From Rhodococcus sp. IEGM 1379 (GTDB taxonomy: Bacteria > Actinomycetota > Actinomycetes > Mycobacteriales > Mycobacteriaceae), in assembly GCF_030056815.1 (NCBI RefSeq), contig NZ_JASHKR010000008.1, positions 1 through 64,000 of the forward strand: DNA of 64,000 nucleotides, given 5' to 3'. The notes beneath the pieces were generated by a model. The model made no database searches. It was not told the DNA's origin and saw nothing but the letters and a program-made list of their open reading frames with translations. Made by a program: the position numbers and the translations under genes. Below, piece by piece: positions 45,599-54,866 of this stretch; within the stretch, counting starts at the first letter, position 1; each line of letters begins with the position of its first letter.

Positions 45599-45641
45599 AA
45601 AAGGCTGGATGCTTGCACTTAGTGCGAGCGTCCAGCCTTTT
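45599..45641. terminator. Bidirectional intrinsic terminator
   Basis: AAAAGGCTGGA at 45599-45609 pairs with TCCAGCCTTTT at 45631-45641, and inner bases extend the stem. A/T tracts on both sides make it a terminator for the oxidase operon on the plus strand and for the cold-shock gene on the minus strand. Confidence 0.92.
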
Positions 45642-45668
45642 CAGTCTGAAGTCAGACGGGGATCGAAC

Positions 45669-45872
45669 TCAGATGGCGCGAACGTTCTGAGCCTGGGGGC
45701 CCTTCTGGCCCTGTCCGATCTCGAACTCGACCTTCTGGCCCTCGTCGAGGGACTTGTAGCCGCTGCCCTGGATCTCCGAGTAGTGAACGAACACATCCGG
45801 TCCGCCACCTTCCTGCTCGATGAATCCGAAGCCCTTTTCACCGTTGAACCACTTGACACTGCCCTGAGCCAT
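45669..45872 (-). CDS. Cold-shock protein (CspA family)
   Basis: The 67-residue protein is a typical Csp: [15 protein letters not shown] with RNP1, VFVHYSEI with RNP2, and a C-terminal [15 protein letters not shown]. It binds single-stranded nucleic acid and acts as an RNA chaperone. AGGAGA lies before the ATG at 45872. Nearly 290 bases upstream are free of genes and include A/T-rich stretches, which could be the long leader usual for cold-shock mRNAs. Confidence 0.97.
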   Translation of the reverse strand: MAQGSVKWFNGEKGFGFIEQEGGGPDVFVHYSEIQGSGYKSLDEGQKVEFEIGQGQKGPQAQNVRAI

Positions 45873-46161
45873 AACCAAATTCTCCTGGATCCATCGAGCC
45901 GAGCCCTCCCATCGAGAGTTCGGTCTCACCCTTGATCCTGCCATGCTCTTCTTTTTCTGTCTTCGATAACTTGCACTAATCCCTAACGAGTATGGACATT
46001 CGGGACTTTGGTGTTGGTGTCCCACTCTCGCAATATTGCATTTGACCTGCAATAACGATGTTTTTTGGGGTGTCGTGCTGGCAGGGTGTCGGTAAAGATT
46101 TTTTTGCTCCCGACGAGTTATCGAAGGCCTTCGATCAAGTAAAAAGTGGCCGAGGTCTGTG

Positions 46162-46620
46162 TTACTCGCCTCGTTGAAGAAGGTTCTTCAGCAGTGTCAC
46201 TGTCACCGTCGAGCTGTTATTTGCATCACCCGATCGACTCTGGTCGAGGGGAGTTTGTTCGAATATCGCGCTGTCGGTAAGTGCCTCGAGTACAAACCAT
46301 CCGAACGAGTGTTGAGAAGAAGCCACGCTGGAACTGGCCGTCACGGACATGACTATCCGGAGTGCGTCGACAGGGGCTTCGAAAGTGCAGACAATATCAG
46401 TGCCCGGCGTTGCCAGAGGCATCAACATGCCGGCGGTTTCGTCGATGGCAAGTTCGAGATCGGCGACGGCATCGACGTCGAAACCGTGGTTGAGTGCGAT
46501 AGTGCCGGTAAAGCCGCGCAGGGTGCTCAATTGTTCCGCTGCGGCGCGTACGCGAACAGTTGCGATTGTGGGGATGGAAGATCCTGCGTCCACTTCGGTC
46601 GGGAAGATGGTCACGGGCAT
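46162..46620 (-). CDS. RsbW-like ATP-binding anti-sigma/regulatory protein
   Basis: The 152-residue protein has the HATPase_c_2 pattern of anti-sigma kinases: [23 protein letters not shown] is split over residues 35-55, then [12 protein letters not shown] where the N box would be, though the usual Asn is replaced. The later glycine motif is weak. ATP binding or kinase activity may therefore be reduced. CAGGAGA precedes the ATG. No sigma factor or STAS antagonist is adjacent. It is upstream of the csp gene on the same strand but separated by 290 bases. Confidence 0.7.
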   Translation of the reverse strand: MPVTIFPTEVDAGSSIPTIATVRVRAAAEQLSTLRGFTGTIALNHGFDVDAVADLELAIDETAGMLMPLATPGTDIVCTFEAPVDALRIVMSVTASSSVASSQHSFGWFVLEALTDSAIFEQTPLDQSRSGDANNSSTVTVTLLKNLLQRGE

Positions 46621-46769
46621 GTGTCTCCTGAGTCGAATACTGCCTGGTCCGGACTCCGAGAAGCCGGCTGGTGGTTACGTTCCGCAGGGTGTCGGGCGAG
46701 TGTTGACCGACCCCTACGGACTCAGCAATACCCGGTCGCAGTACTGGGTAAACCAATGGTTATGAAAAA

Positions 46770-46804
46770 TGACACAAGACGGACCTTCGGTCCGTTTTGT
46801 GTCA
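46770..46804. terminator. Hairpin terminator with 16-base stem
   Basis: TGACACAAGACGGACC at 46770-46785 pairs with GGTCCGTTTTGTGTCA at 46789-46804 around a TTC loop, with one G-T pair. It lies just past the stop (46820) of the minus-strand GAF-ANTAR gene and ahead of a poly-A/T tract on its far side. Confidence 0.88.
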
Positions 46805-46819
46805 ATCAGGTCTTGTGTT

Positions 46820-47593
46820 TCACTGCGCCGCTTCCGCGCCCTTCACTATCTGCTCGGCGATCGTACTCAACTTCTGTTGCGATCGTTGAGACTCGGCTAC
46901 GAGGACCCGAAACGCCGATTCGGAATCGAACCCACGTATTGCCATCAGTATCCCTTTGGCCTGCTCGATCGTTGCCCGGGATTTCATAGCGGTGTTGAGA
47001 CCGGCAATCTCGTTCCTGGCGCACTCGACTTCACGCGCGACACGAAGCAGGGCTTCGATCGACGTCGTATAGACACGCACGATCAATGCGTCCACTTCGC
47101 TGAATCCATGAGGGTCGCGACCGTAGATATTGAGGGCGCCGGCATGGCGTTCGTCGACCCACAACGGCGCAGAAAGGAAACTCTGTACGCCGACATCGCT
47201 GAGATGTGCACTGAAAGTTGGCCAGCGTGATTCGGATTCGACGACGGTGGCACATACGACGGATCGTGTTCGTGCAGCCTCGAGGCATGGCCCTTCGCGG
47301 GAGGCGTACTGATTCAAATCGACGTCGATCACGGCGCTGTCGGTACTTGCCGCAGTACGAGGAGAACCAGTTTCGGAGAGGAGAGTTACGCCGGCCATGT
47401 CGGCGCCTGAGATCGTATTGACGATGAGGGTGCACACGCGATGCAGCAGGTCATCGATCACGACATGAGAGCCCAGTCCGGCTGCGATATCGGATAATGC
47501 ACTTGCGAGGGCATCAAGTTTGGTGGTGACGTTGCTGTCGGCAATGTTGCTGTAGTCGGTATCGAGTAGTTCGACTTCAGTCCGATCAGTCAT
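46820..47593 (-). CDS. GAF and ANTAR domain protein
   Basis: The 257-residue protein has a GAF sensor domain (residues 25-165, with the GPCLEAARTRSVV and PLWVDERHAGALNIY elements) and a C-terminal ANTAR domain (SRATIEQAKGILMAIRGFD, then AFRVLVAESQRSQQKL). ANTAR proteins bind paired hairpins in nascent RNA and prevent termination; the GAF part senses a small ligand or redox state. GAGG precedes the ATG. It belongs to a cluster of four such genes between 46.8 and 49.5 kb. Confidence 0.9.
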   Translation of the reverse strand: MTDRTEVELLDTDYSNIADSNVTTKLDALASALSDIAAGLGSHVVIDDLLHRVCTLIVNTISGADMAGVTLLSETGSPRTAASTDSAVIDVDLNQYASREGPCLEAARTRSVVCATVVESESRWPTFSAHLSDVGVQSFLSAPLWVDERHAGALNIYGRDPHGFSEVDALIVRVYTTSIEALLRVAREVECARNEIAGLNTAMKSRATIEQAKGILMAIRGFDSESAFRVLVAESQRSQQKLSTIAEQIVKGAEAAQ

Positions 47594-47616
47594 GGCTACC
47601 TCGCGCGTGTGTTCTC

Positions 47617-48305
47617 TCAGACGTGTTCGTTCTCGGTCGATCCGAGGATCTGGCGGGCTACCTCGAGTATATTGACCGATTTTAGATCGGAAAGTGCTTC
47701 GAGTTCGCGAAATACGGTTGCCGCATCACAATCGTGACAGTGCATCAAAACGCCGACTGCGCGCTCGATGTCGACCCGAGCCCGACGGCATGGCGCAAAG
47801 CGGCAGCAGCCTGCCCCTGCCGCTGATCGTGAGCCGCAGCTTCGAGTGCATTTCCCAGGTAATCGGCCAGGGCAGTCACCAGGTCACGGTCGCGGATCGA
47901 GTGGACGATGCTGTTCTCCGAGTAGAGGTTGAGTGATCCCACCGATGACTGTTCGACGAGCAGAGGTACCGCCAGGAAATCGGTGAGCTGTGCATCCCTG
48001 GCTGTCTGTCCCAGTACCGGCCGGCGCGCTTCGAGTTCGTCGAGTGAAAGGCGCACGGAATTGCCGGTTCTCGATGCAGTGAGACATGGTCCTTCGCCGA
48101 ATGAGTACTGGGCGAGATCGAAGGCGACTAACAAGGGGTCCGTCGGGGCGACCGTGAGCGGTATGTTGTCCAACGTTGCGGTCACACTCGCGTGATGGAC
48201 GCCCGGTACGAGTTCGACTGCGGCACCGGTGCACCGAGTCATCAATTCGATCACGCGATCGGGAGTGGGGGCAGCGACGTCCAAGTGGCGCTGGAGTCGG
48301 TCCAT
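47617..48305 (-). pseudogene. GAF-ANTAR protein with a frameshift at the ANTAR domain
   Basis: The GAF part (EGPCLTASRTGNSVRLS, then VPLLVEQSSVGSLNLYS) is intact from about 48305. After LRHAVG the frame changes at about 47795: the first frame stops shortly (SSAQSAF), while the continuation RVDIERAVGVLMHCHDCDAA to LEVARQILGSTENEHV, a good ANTAR domain, lies in the next frame and ends at TGA 47617-47619. One missing base, for example one G from a GGGG run, explains it. This could be real inactivation, phase variation or a sequencing error. The start is uncertain. Confidence 0.75.
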
Positions 48306-48477
48306 TCCGATCGGATTCACAAGGTGAACGAGTCGGAACGAGTCGGAGCTACCCGGAGACTCGCGAGGTTCACGGGAAATGACCAATTTGTATCGGGTCC
48401 CGATCTGCGCGCCGGATAACCGCAACCTGATAAAACTGTGGCATCGACACGTCTAACCTGGTTGCGAGCCCGGTCCC

Positions 48478-48777
48478 TTGACGGATAGTCAGATGGAGAT
48501 TGCGACAGTATCCGCGGAGGCCATCGCGGCCACATTGCTGGACGAGTTGCTGCTGGACGAACGTGCGGAAACCGGGGGCATGATCAATGCTTTTCACCTT
48601 TCGGAAGTCAATCAGGGGATAGGGATGATTGCGGTGCAACTGAAAATGCCTGTTGCCGAGGCATTGTCGAGATTGCGAGCAACTGCCTATTCAACCGGTC
48701 AGTCGATTTGGGAAGTAGCTACCGCCGTTGTTCATCGGCGCACGCGCTTCTCCGAGACCGGAGGCGAGGGCGAATGA
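48478..48777 (+). CDS. Stand-alone ANTAR-like protein (99 aa)
   Basis: After a helical N-terminal segment (AEAIAATLLDELLLDERAET) the protein has an ANTAR-like three-helix pattern: VNQGIGMIAVQLKMPVAEAL, then SRLRATAYSTGQSIWEVATAV. The Ala and aromatic positions of ANTAR domains are partly kept. There is no sensor domain. The start is TTG 48478 or ATG 48493, neither with a strong ribosome-binding site. It is divergent from the frameshifted GAF-ANTAR gene. Confidence 0.65.
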   Translation: MTDSQMEIATVSAEAIAATLLDELLLDERAETGGMINAFHLSEVNQGIGMIAVQLKMPVAEALSRLRATAYSTGQSIWEVATAVVHRRTRFSETGGEGE

Positions 48778-48856
48778 CGAATCAACCCGGTGTCGTGTGA
48801 GTATGGCCCGAGTCGACGAGGGAGGAAGGCCACCGATGATCACTCTCTTGGGGTAG

Positions 48857-49102
48857 GTGGCGATCGCCGAGATTACTCATTTGTTGACTACCGATTTCGA
48901 CTCTCGGTATCTGCTTTCGGTCGTCACCGAGCGTTCGCGTCGCGCTTTCGATGCAACGTGGTGTGTGCTCGTGCTGAAATCGACCGACGGATCTGGAGTC
49001 GAGATCGTGTGTGAATCCATCGAACCCGGATTCGAACCGCCTCGTGGCCTGGTTAATCGTGCTCCTGTTGCGATGAGTGCGCTCCACGGGTCGGTGTCAT
49101 GA
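48857..49102 (+). CDS. N-terminal half of a split GAF-ANTAR protein
   Basis: The 81-residue frame begins with GTG at 48857 (VAIAEITHLL) and encodes the first half of a GAF domain (LLSVVTERSRRAFDATWCVL). It ends at TGA just where the sequence should continue into the middle of the GAF fold. The next frame starts inside the ATGA overlap. It is probably one original gene broken by a small frame change at about 49090. Confidence 0.6.
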   Translation: MAIAEITHLLTTDFDSRYLLSVVTERSRRAFDATWCVLVLKSTDGSGVEIVCESIEPGFEPPRGLVNRAPVAMSALHGSVS

Positions 49103-49485
49103 TCGATGATTTCGACATCGCGAGCTCTCCGTGGACCTCGTTCGCGGAGAGCGCTGCGCTCCATGGTCTCGGTGGTTTCCGTGCATTTCCGCTGAAGCTC
49201 GCGCTGACTCCGCTGGGGTCGTTGGTCGTGTTCACGGCTGATTTGTGGAACTCGCGGGAGCTGAGCAACGCTTACGGGCAATCGATGGCCGATGCGGCGG
49301 CAGTCACCACGCAACATATTCTCTTGTCTCGGAACATGATCGAGCTGGCAGTGGGAATGATTGCCGAACTCGACGGTCTCGATATCTATGCGGCAACGGA
49401 GGCGTTGTCCGTGGCGGCGAAGGCACGGGGAATATCACTGGCGCAGTATGCACAGAAAGTTGTCAACGAGCCGGGGCTTCGGTGA
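49099..49485 (+). CDS. C-terminal half of a split GAF-ANTAR protein
   Basis: The 128-residue frame starts MIDDFDIASSPWTSFAESAA, which is the second half of a GAF domain (GFRAFPLKLALTPLGSLVVF follows), and ends with an ANTAR-like region (MIELAVGMIAELDGLDIYAA, then SVAAKARGISLAQYAQKVV). The ANTAR part lacks some consensus residues. Either the two halves are made separately through the ATGA overlap, or the gene is decaying like its neighbour at 47617. Confidence 0.6.
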   Translation: MIDDFDIASSPWTSFAESAALHGLGGFRAFPLKLALTPLGSLVVFTADLWNSRELSNAYGQSMADAAAVTTQHILLSRNMIELAVGMIAELDGLDIYAATEALSVAAKARGISLAQYAQKVVNEPGLR

Positions 49486-49636
49486 TCCGCTAGTGGTGTC
49501 CGATCACCGCGACGGGTAGGCGGCTGTTGCGTATCTTCGTGGCTGTTTCAACGAACTGACAAATCGACCGATATGGTTTGTTCGGGCAGTGACCGAATTT
49601 CGGTACCCCCGCAAGGTGTAGAGGGAGACTCCGGTT

Positions 49637-51583
49637 GTGAGAGTACGTCGTACGGTGGTGGTGGCATCTGCCGCTCTGATGGTGGCCGTGTCCTTAATCG
49701 GTTTCCCTGCGCAGGCGCAGGATCTCGGTGACTCATCCGGGGAAACAACCACAACCGGCGAGGTTGGGGCAATCTCCTTCACCGAACTCGGACGGGGCGC
49801 CGACGTGGCGTTTCCCGCGCAGGACACCCCGGTCATCGTCACGATTCCGGTGCCGGACGGACTGACTGCTACCACGGTGATCGGAACTCTCACCGCCCCG
49901 ACAGATTTCAGTCGGGGGTGGCTCGAGGTAAGTGCAGACGGCCGGTTCGTGTCGCGGACCGACTTCGACGCGGGAACTGTCGGGCAGGGACTTCCCGTAT
50001 CCATACCGCTGAACGGATTGGCTGTCGCTGATCGGGCGATCACTCTCTCGATGGCTGCACACGTGGTGCCACTTGACGACCGCTGTTATGACCGAAGCCA
50101 CTACCAATCCTTATCTCTACGTGATACATCCGTGGTGTTTGACGGAATTGAGCAGCAGCCGACGACAGTCGCCACCTTCTTTCCTCCGATCCTGCGAAAG
50201 GCAACGATCTTCGTCGCCGACGGCTCCTCTCCCGCTCAGCAGAGTGCGGCGCTGCAACTGAGTACTGCAATCGTCAACCAGTACGGCAGTCAACCCGAAA
50301 CGGTTGTGGTCGAGCAGTTGCCGCCAGGCCAGGTATTGCCGGACGTGGCGCCGAATCTGTTCGAGCGCGCCATCGTTGTCGGAACCGACAATAATGCCGG
50401 TATCGAACTGGTGTCTGCACCGAACGGGTTCCCGGTTCTGAAGATCGTGGGTGACAACAAGACTCTGATACCACAGGTAAGTCTGCTGGCAGCCAACTTC
50501 GACGGCTACTGGGCTGCGAGTAAAGCCGTCGTATCGCCGGACAGTGCTGTCGCCGAGATCTCACAAGACGCAATCACGCTCGAGAAGCTGCGGCTGGGCA
50601 CCCTGACGGCGTCCGGGCTCAATCACATCGAGGTGGATGTCCCGTTCAGTCAGTCGCAGCTCGGTCGCTCACTCAAAAACGTCTCCATTCGGCTCATAGG
50701 AACGTATGTGCCCCTACCGAATTCGAGAAGTGGTGAATTGTCCGTCAGTCTCGACGGTAAGCGTCTCGAGTCGTCGGCGGCGAACAGCAGTGGCAGTTTC
50801 GACGTCACCGTCGAGGTGCCCAACGAGCTCCTGACTCGAAACATGTCCGTCGCCGTCGCTCTGGACGTCACGGGAGACTTTCAATGTGGGACGAGCAGTC
50901 CCTCCACCCTGACGCTAGATCCGTCGAGCACGATCACGTCGTCCGATGCCTTTCCTCCTGTTCCCGGAGGATTCCAGTCACTGCCGCAGTCGATGCTGCC
51001 GACCGTCGACGTCGGACTCAGTCGTGGCGATTTTGCCGACCTGGTCCGCGCTCAGCGACTTGTCGTGCAGATGCAGCGGTTGAGCTACATGCCCCTGCAA
51101 CCGCGGGTCCTGTCATTCGGGGATGCGGCAACAAGCCCGCTGCCGACACTGCTGATCGCAGCTGACGGCGCATTGCCGACCTCCGTGAAACTGCCGATGG
51201 ATACTGTTGATCAGGGTCTTCTGCGGTTGCGGGGACTCGAATTCGGTTCTGCATACGGTGCGCTCCAGGTGATGTCGAATTCCCACAGCGAAGTCGTGGC
51301 ATTGACATCCAACGGCAATCCTGCCGATGCCGATGCGATCCTGAACTGGTTGGACGGGGACAAGAATCGATTCGCCCGACTCACCGGTGACCTCGTCGTG
51401 GCTCCGGCGGGCGCCGAACCATTCGACATCGGCGTGAACGTTGCACCGCTGGGCACTGTTGCCGCATCGGACGTCGACACCGGGCTTTCCCTCGTGACGG
51501 TGGGTTGGATCGGGTTAGGCACGGTCGTGCTGATGGTGGCGGCTGTCGGTGGCTTGCTGTTGGTCAGGCGCCGCACGAAGTGA
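49637..51583 (+). CDS. BcsB-like membrane-anchored cellulose-synthase-type subunit
   Basis: The 648-residue protein has a signal peptide (VVASAALMVAVSLIGFPAQA) and a C-terminal membrane anchor (VTVGWIGLGTVVLMVAAVGG) followed by VRRRTK. The large extracytoplasmic part has two BcsB-like halves, each a carbohydrate-binding beta-sandwich (for example VSIPLNGLAVADRAITLSM; ISLRLIG-type strand near residue 350) plus an alpha/beta module (ATIFVADGSSPAQQSAALQL). In cellulose synthases BcsB stays on the outer face and guides the polymer from BcsA. The GTG at 49637 is used. The stop overlaps the next start (GTGA). The catalytic partner is probably the synthase at 57530. Confidence 0.75.
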   Translation: MRVRRTVVVASAALMVAVSLIGFPAQAQDLGDSSGETTTTGEVGAISFTELGRGADVAFPAQDTPVIVTIPVPDGLTATTVIGTLTAPTDFSRGWLEVSADGRFVSRTDFDAGTVGQGLPVSIPLNGLAVADRAITLSMAAHVVPLDDRCYDRSHYQSLSLRDTSVVFDGIEQQPTTVATFFPPILRKATIFVADGSSPAQQSAALQLSTAIVNQYGSQPETVVVEQLPPGQVLPDVAPNLFERAIVVGTDNNAGIELVSAPNGFPVLKIVGDNKTLIPQVSLLAANFDGYWAASKAVVSPDSAVAEISQDAITLEKLRLGTLTASGLNHIEVDVPFSQSQLGRSLKNVSIRLIGTYVPLPNSRSGELSVSLDGKRLESSAANSSGSFDVTVEVPNELLTRNMSVAVALDVTGDFQCGTSSPSTLTLDPSSTITSSDAFPPVPGGFQSLPQSMLPTVDVGLSRGDFADLVRAQRLVVQMQRLSYMPLQPRVLSFGDAATSPLPTLLIAADGALPTSVKLPMDTVDQGLLRLRGLEFGSAYGALQVMSNSHSEVVALTSNGNPADADAILNWLDGDKNRFARLTGDLVVAPAGAEPFDIGVNVAPLGTVAASDVDTGLSLVTVGWIGLGTVVLMVAAVGGLLLVRRRTK

Positions 51584-53331
51584 CGGTAACGAGCGCTGCC
51601 CATCGGAAGCCCGTTCATCCGAGGTCGGCGAGGGTCGCCGACACCGAACACGGCAAGCCCGAGCAGAAACCGTGGCGACTGTTCTTCTTCCTCTTCGCGG
51701 CCTACACCGCGTTAGGTGTGTGGATGAATGCCGGAATCGGCTTCATCTTCACGGATTCGCTCAGTCGCGTCGCAGCTGTATCAGCGATGCTGCTGAGCCG
51801 TGATCCGCACTTTGCCGCAATCGGCTTCGTGTTCACGCCGTTGACAGCTGCCGTACAGATCCCGATGGGCATACTTGGCAATTGGTGGCCGGAACTGTTG
51901 CGATGGAACATCACTGCGGTGGTGATGTCGGCTGCGTTCATGGCCGGCGCAGTAATCCAGATTCGCGGTGTCAGTCGCGACCGTGGGTGTGATCGATGGG
52001 TGACTGCCGTACTGACGGTCCTCTTTGCGGTCAACCCGATGATCGTCATGTACGCGGCGAGTGGCATGAGCGAGGCGCCATTCCTGTTCTTCGTGATCTG
52101 GGCAGCGCGTCGACTCATGCGGTGGATGCACAACGACGACGTGCACGATCTCATCGCCGCGGGACTGGCATTGAGCCTGGCATATCTGACCAGGTACGAC
52201 GCTCTCGCTCCGCTGTTTGTCGCGGTCGTACTCGTCGTTGTCGTGAGTTGGCTCCGGTATCCGAAAGCCGAAGACGGTGATGACCAACCCGTCGTCCGTC
52301 TGTGGGCCGCGGCGCTCGACGGCGCAGTACTTGCCATCCCTGGGTTCTTGGCGTTCGCGGTGTGGTCGTCCGCCAGCTGGCTCATCACCGGACAAGCCTT
52401 CCAACAGTTCTCGTCCGTCTACGGAAACAGTGCCATCCTCGAGCAATCCGGGTCGAACGTGGATACACCGATCCATCGAATTATCTTCTCCATCAGTGAA
52501 ATCGCAGTTCTCGGGCCGACGCTACCGGTACTCGCAGGATGCGCGATATTCCTTGCAATCCGCCGCCGCGACCCTGACGTCGTGGTTCCTTTGGCGTTGT
52601 TCGGCGCAGTACTGGGTGCTCAAACCTTGCTCTATGCAATGGGATCGACATTCCCGCTCTTGCGGTTCTACATCTCCGTCATACCGCTGTGCTTTGTGCT
52701 GGTGATCCTGATCGCCCCGCGCGGAGCAGCAGTGATCTCCCGCCGACCGGGACGTGCCGCAACGGCGCCTCCGGTAACCCCGGCGCGCGTGCATCCATCC
52801 ATCCCCCTCGTAATCTCACTCTGCCTGCTCGCCGGCTCTACCGCCGTGACACTCGTAGCGATGGGAAATGCGCGGCTGGCAGTGCTCGAGCACTCGATAG
52901 CGAGCGCTGTCATTCCCGGCCGCCAGAACCTCGAGGAACAGACCAATTTACGGACCTTCGGAGCCGAACGGCGGATCGCGAAGTACCTCGACGACCTGGA
53001 ATTGCCGGAAGGATCGGTCCTTCTCGACACGGTGGAAAGTTATGCCGTCGTAGCGGCGTCGGATCATCCGAGACAATTCGTGGTTCCGTCCGACAGTGAT
53101 TTCGTGCGGATCCTGAACAATCCTTCGGAGTTCGGTGTCGAGTACATTTTGTCGGTTCCGAACACCGGCCGCGGGACATCCGACGCGATCAACCGCCGAT
53201 ACCCGACGATGTACGAGACCGGCGCAGGTGGCGTGGGTGCGCTGGTTCTTGAAGTGCCCAACGACGGCGGTATGGATCCGTCGAGTTGGCGACTGTACCG
53301 CGTGACAGGCAATCAACAGGCCGGGCGTTGA
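51580..53331 (+). CDS. Multi-pass membrane glycosyltransferase (PMT/GT39-like)
   Basis: The 583-residue protein has ten or more membrane helices. The first periplasmic loop carries the acidic and aromatic pattern of lipid-linked sugar transferases (GFIFTDSLSRVAAVSAMLLS). SGMSEAPFLFFVIWAARRLM, LAYLTRYDAL and a long soluble C-terminal part (residues 460-583) follow. GTG at 51580 overlaps the BcsB-like stop. It probably adds sugar from a polyprenyl-phosphate donor to the growing polysaccharide or to a cell-envelope protein. Confidence 0.75.
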   Translation: MTVTSAAHRKPVHPRSARVADTEHGKPEQKPWRLFFFLFAAYTALGVWMNAGIGFIFTDSLSRVAAVSAMLLSRDPHFAAIGFVFTPLTAAVQIPMGILGNWWPELLRWNITAVVMSAAFMAGAVIQIRGVSRDRGCDRWVTAVLTVLFAVNPMIVMYAASGMSEAPFLFFVIWAARRLMRWMHNDDVHDLIAAGLALSLAYLTRYDALAPLFVAVVLVVVVSWLRYPKAEDGDDQPVVRLWAAALDGAVLAIPGFLAFAVWSSASWLITGQAFQQFSSVYGNSAILEQSGSNVDTPIHRIIFSISEIAVLGPTLPVLAGCAIFLAIRRRDPDVVVPLALFGAVLGAQTLLYAMGSTFPLLRFYISVIPLCFVLVILIAPRGAAVISRRPGRAATAPPVTPARVHPSIPLVISLCLLAGSTAVTLVAMGNARLAVLEHSIASAVIPGRQNLEEQTNLRTFGAERRIAKYLDDLELPEGSVLLDTVESYAVVAASDHPRQFVVPSDSDFVRILNNPSEFGVEYILSVPNTGRGTSDAINRRYPTMYETGAGGVGALVLEVPNDGGMDPSSWRLYRVTGNQQAGR

Positions 53332-53422
53332 TCGTAAGTGCTGTGGATTCTGCAGGGCAGTGAGAGACTGATCGATGAGAGATTCAGTCGTGGACAAGCG
53401 ATATTCGAGATGATGGGCGAAG

Positions 53423-54565
53423 ATGTCTGCTGAAGAGTTTCGGTCAGGTCCCCGTTGGACCGGCTACTCCCGTGTCGCTATGTCGCTGGTGAGCGTGGTG
53501 ACCGCCCTTCTTGTAGTCGGCGTGTTCTCCTCACCGGTGGGTGCCCGGGGAAGCTCTCGCGTCGACGCTTCCGAGAGCGGGTTGAGCCTCGACGGTCAGG
53601 CGTGGTGGCCGACAGGATTCAACGCGTACCAGCTCGCGACCGATTGGTCGGTGAACTTCGGTTGCGGTGCGATGGTGGATCTCGACGAGTACTTCGGATC
53701 CCTGCCACCCCGATCGCTCACACGGTTCGACGCTTTCCAGGCGTTGGCGATCAATCGTTTTACCGGTCAGATGGACTACGGCCCGATGGATGCGGTATTC
53801 GATGCCGCTGAGCGGCACGATCAGTTGCTCGTACCGGTGCTGTCGCCGCAGGACGGGGCCTGTGAAACCGGGAAGTTCAAATCGAGGGACTGGTATGTGG
53901 ACGGGTGGAAGAACTACACACCCGAGTTCGGTCGGGAGACGATGAGTTTTCAGGACTGGATGAACTCTGCGGCCCTGCGGTGGCGGGATTCACCGTCGTT
54001 GGCGGCGTGGGAGTTGGTGGGTGAGCCCGAGACCAGTGAATGTACGGATGCAGCCTGCAATTGGTGGACTCGGAATTGTCCGCCTGATGCTGCCCAGGTG
54101 TTGCGTGAGTTCTTCGATGATGCCGGCGCGGAGTTACGGTCCACGGATCCGAATACGTTGATCACTGCCGGGTTTACCGGCGGCGGGCAGTGCGGAACCG
54201 CTGGTGACGACTATCAGTATGTGAGTGCGTCTCCTGCAGTTGACGTGGTGCAGTATCACGACTACGGAGCGGACGGAGTGCCGCTGCCGGGTGATCAGTG
54301 GAACGGACTGGCCCGACGTATCGTGCAGGCCGCTGATGTCGGTAAGCCGCTGCTGGTCGCTGAGATCGGGGAGAACGCAGGGTCTTGCGAGGATCTCGAT
54401 GACCGGGCGGATCACATCGATACCAAGCTGTCCGGGCAGAAGGCGGCCGGGACTGCAGGAGCGTTGTTGTGGGCATTTGTGCCGGATCCACGTCTCGCGG
54501 AATGCACGATGGATATCGGGTACGAAGATCCGCTCTACGCAGTGATCGGGGATCAAGCAGACTAG
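53423..54565 (+). CDS. Secreted glycosidase-like protein (GH5-type fold)
   Basis: The 380-residue protein has a membrane segment near the N-terminus (VAMSLVSVVTALLVVGVF) that is a signal peptide or anchor, then a beta/alpha-barrel with aromatic strands (WWPTGFNAYQLAT). Probable catalytic Glu residues are in AAWELVGEPE near residue 197 and LLVAEIGEN near residue 310. It contains eight Cys, mostly in the second half, suggesting disulfides. In a polysaccharide locus it could trim or release the polymer, as BcsZ does for cellulose. Confidence 0.75.
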   Translation: MSAEEFRSGPRWTGYSRVAMSLVSVVTALLVVGVFSSPVGARGSSRVDASESGLSLDGQAWWPTGFNAYQLATDWSVNFGCGAMVDLDEYFGSLPPRSLTRFDAFQALAINRFTGQMDYGPMDAVFDAAERHDQLLVPVLSPQDGACETGKFKSRDWYVDGWKNYTPEFGRETMSFQDWMNSAALRWRDSPSLAAWELVGEPETSECTDAACNWWTRNCPPDAAQVLREFFDDAGAELRSTDPNTLITAGFTGGGQCGTAGDDYQYVSASPAVDVVQYHDYGADGVPLPGDQWNGLARRIVQAADVGKPLLVAEIGENAGSCEDLDDRADHIDTKLSGQKAAGTAGALLWAFVPDPRLAECTMDIGYEDPLYAVIGDQAD

Positions 54566-54866
54566 AGTCGATTGGCTCCGGATCGATTCGGTTGTGCCGG
54601 AGGAAAGTTCGGGAACGGCAAAGGGCCCGGGACTTACGTCTGTGCGCGGAGTGGACGTAGTGCGCGAGTGTGGTTGCTGCTCTCGCGGGTGCTGCTGTCC
54701 GTAGGGTAGGTTCGCGGTCAAGTACTTGTCGACATGGCAACGTTGCCATCGGTCTGTACGTACCGCGCGAATCGCGTGAAGGCACATGTTGTTTCGGCCA
54801 CGATATATAGCTCGCTGGTGTGTATCGCTGGTGTGCAGCGCATTCGGACGCTCTGAAAGGTGATTG
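54566..54866. other. Intergenic region before galU
   Basis: No gene is supported here. TCGCTGGTGTG is repeated in tandem at 54812-54822 and 54825-54835 (13-base period), just after an A/T-rich CGATATATAG that could be a promoter element for galU. Confidence 0.4.
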
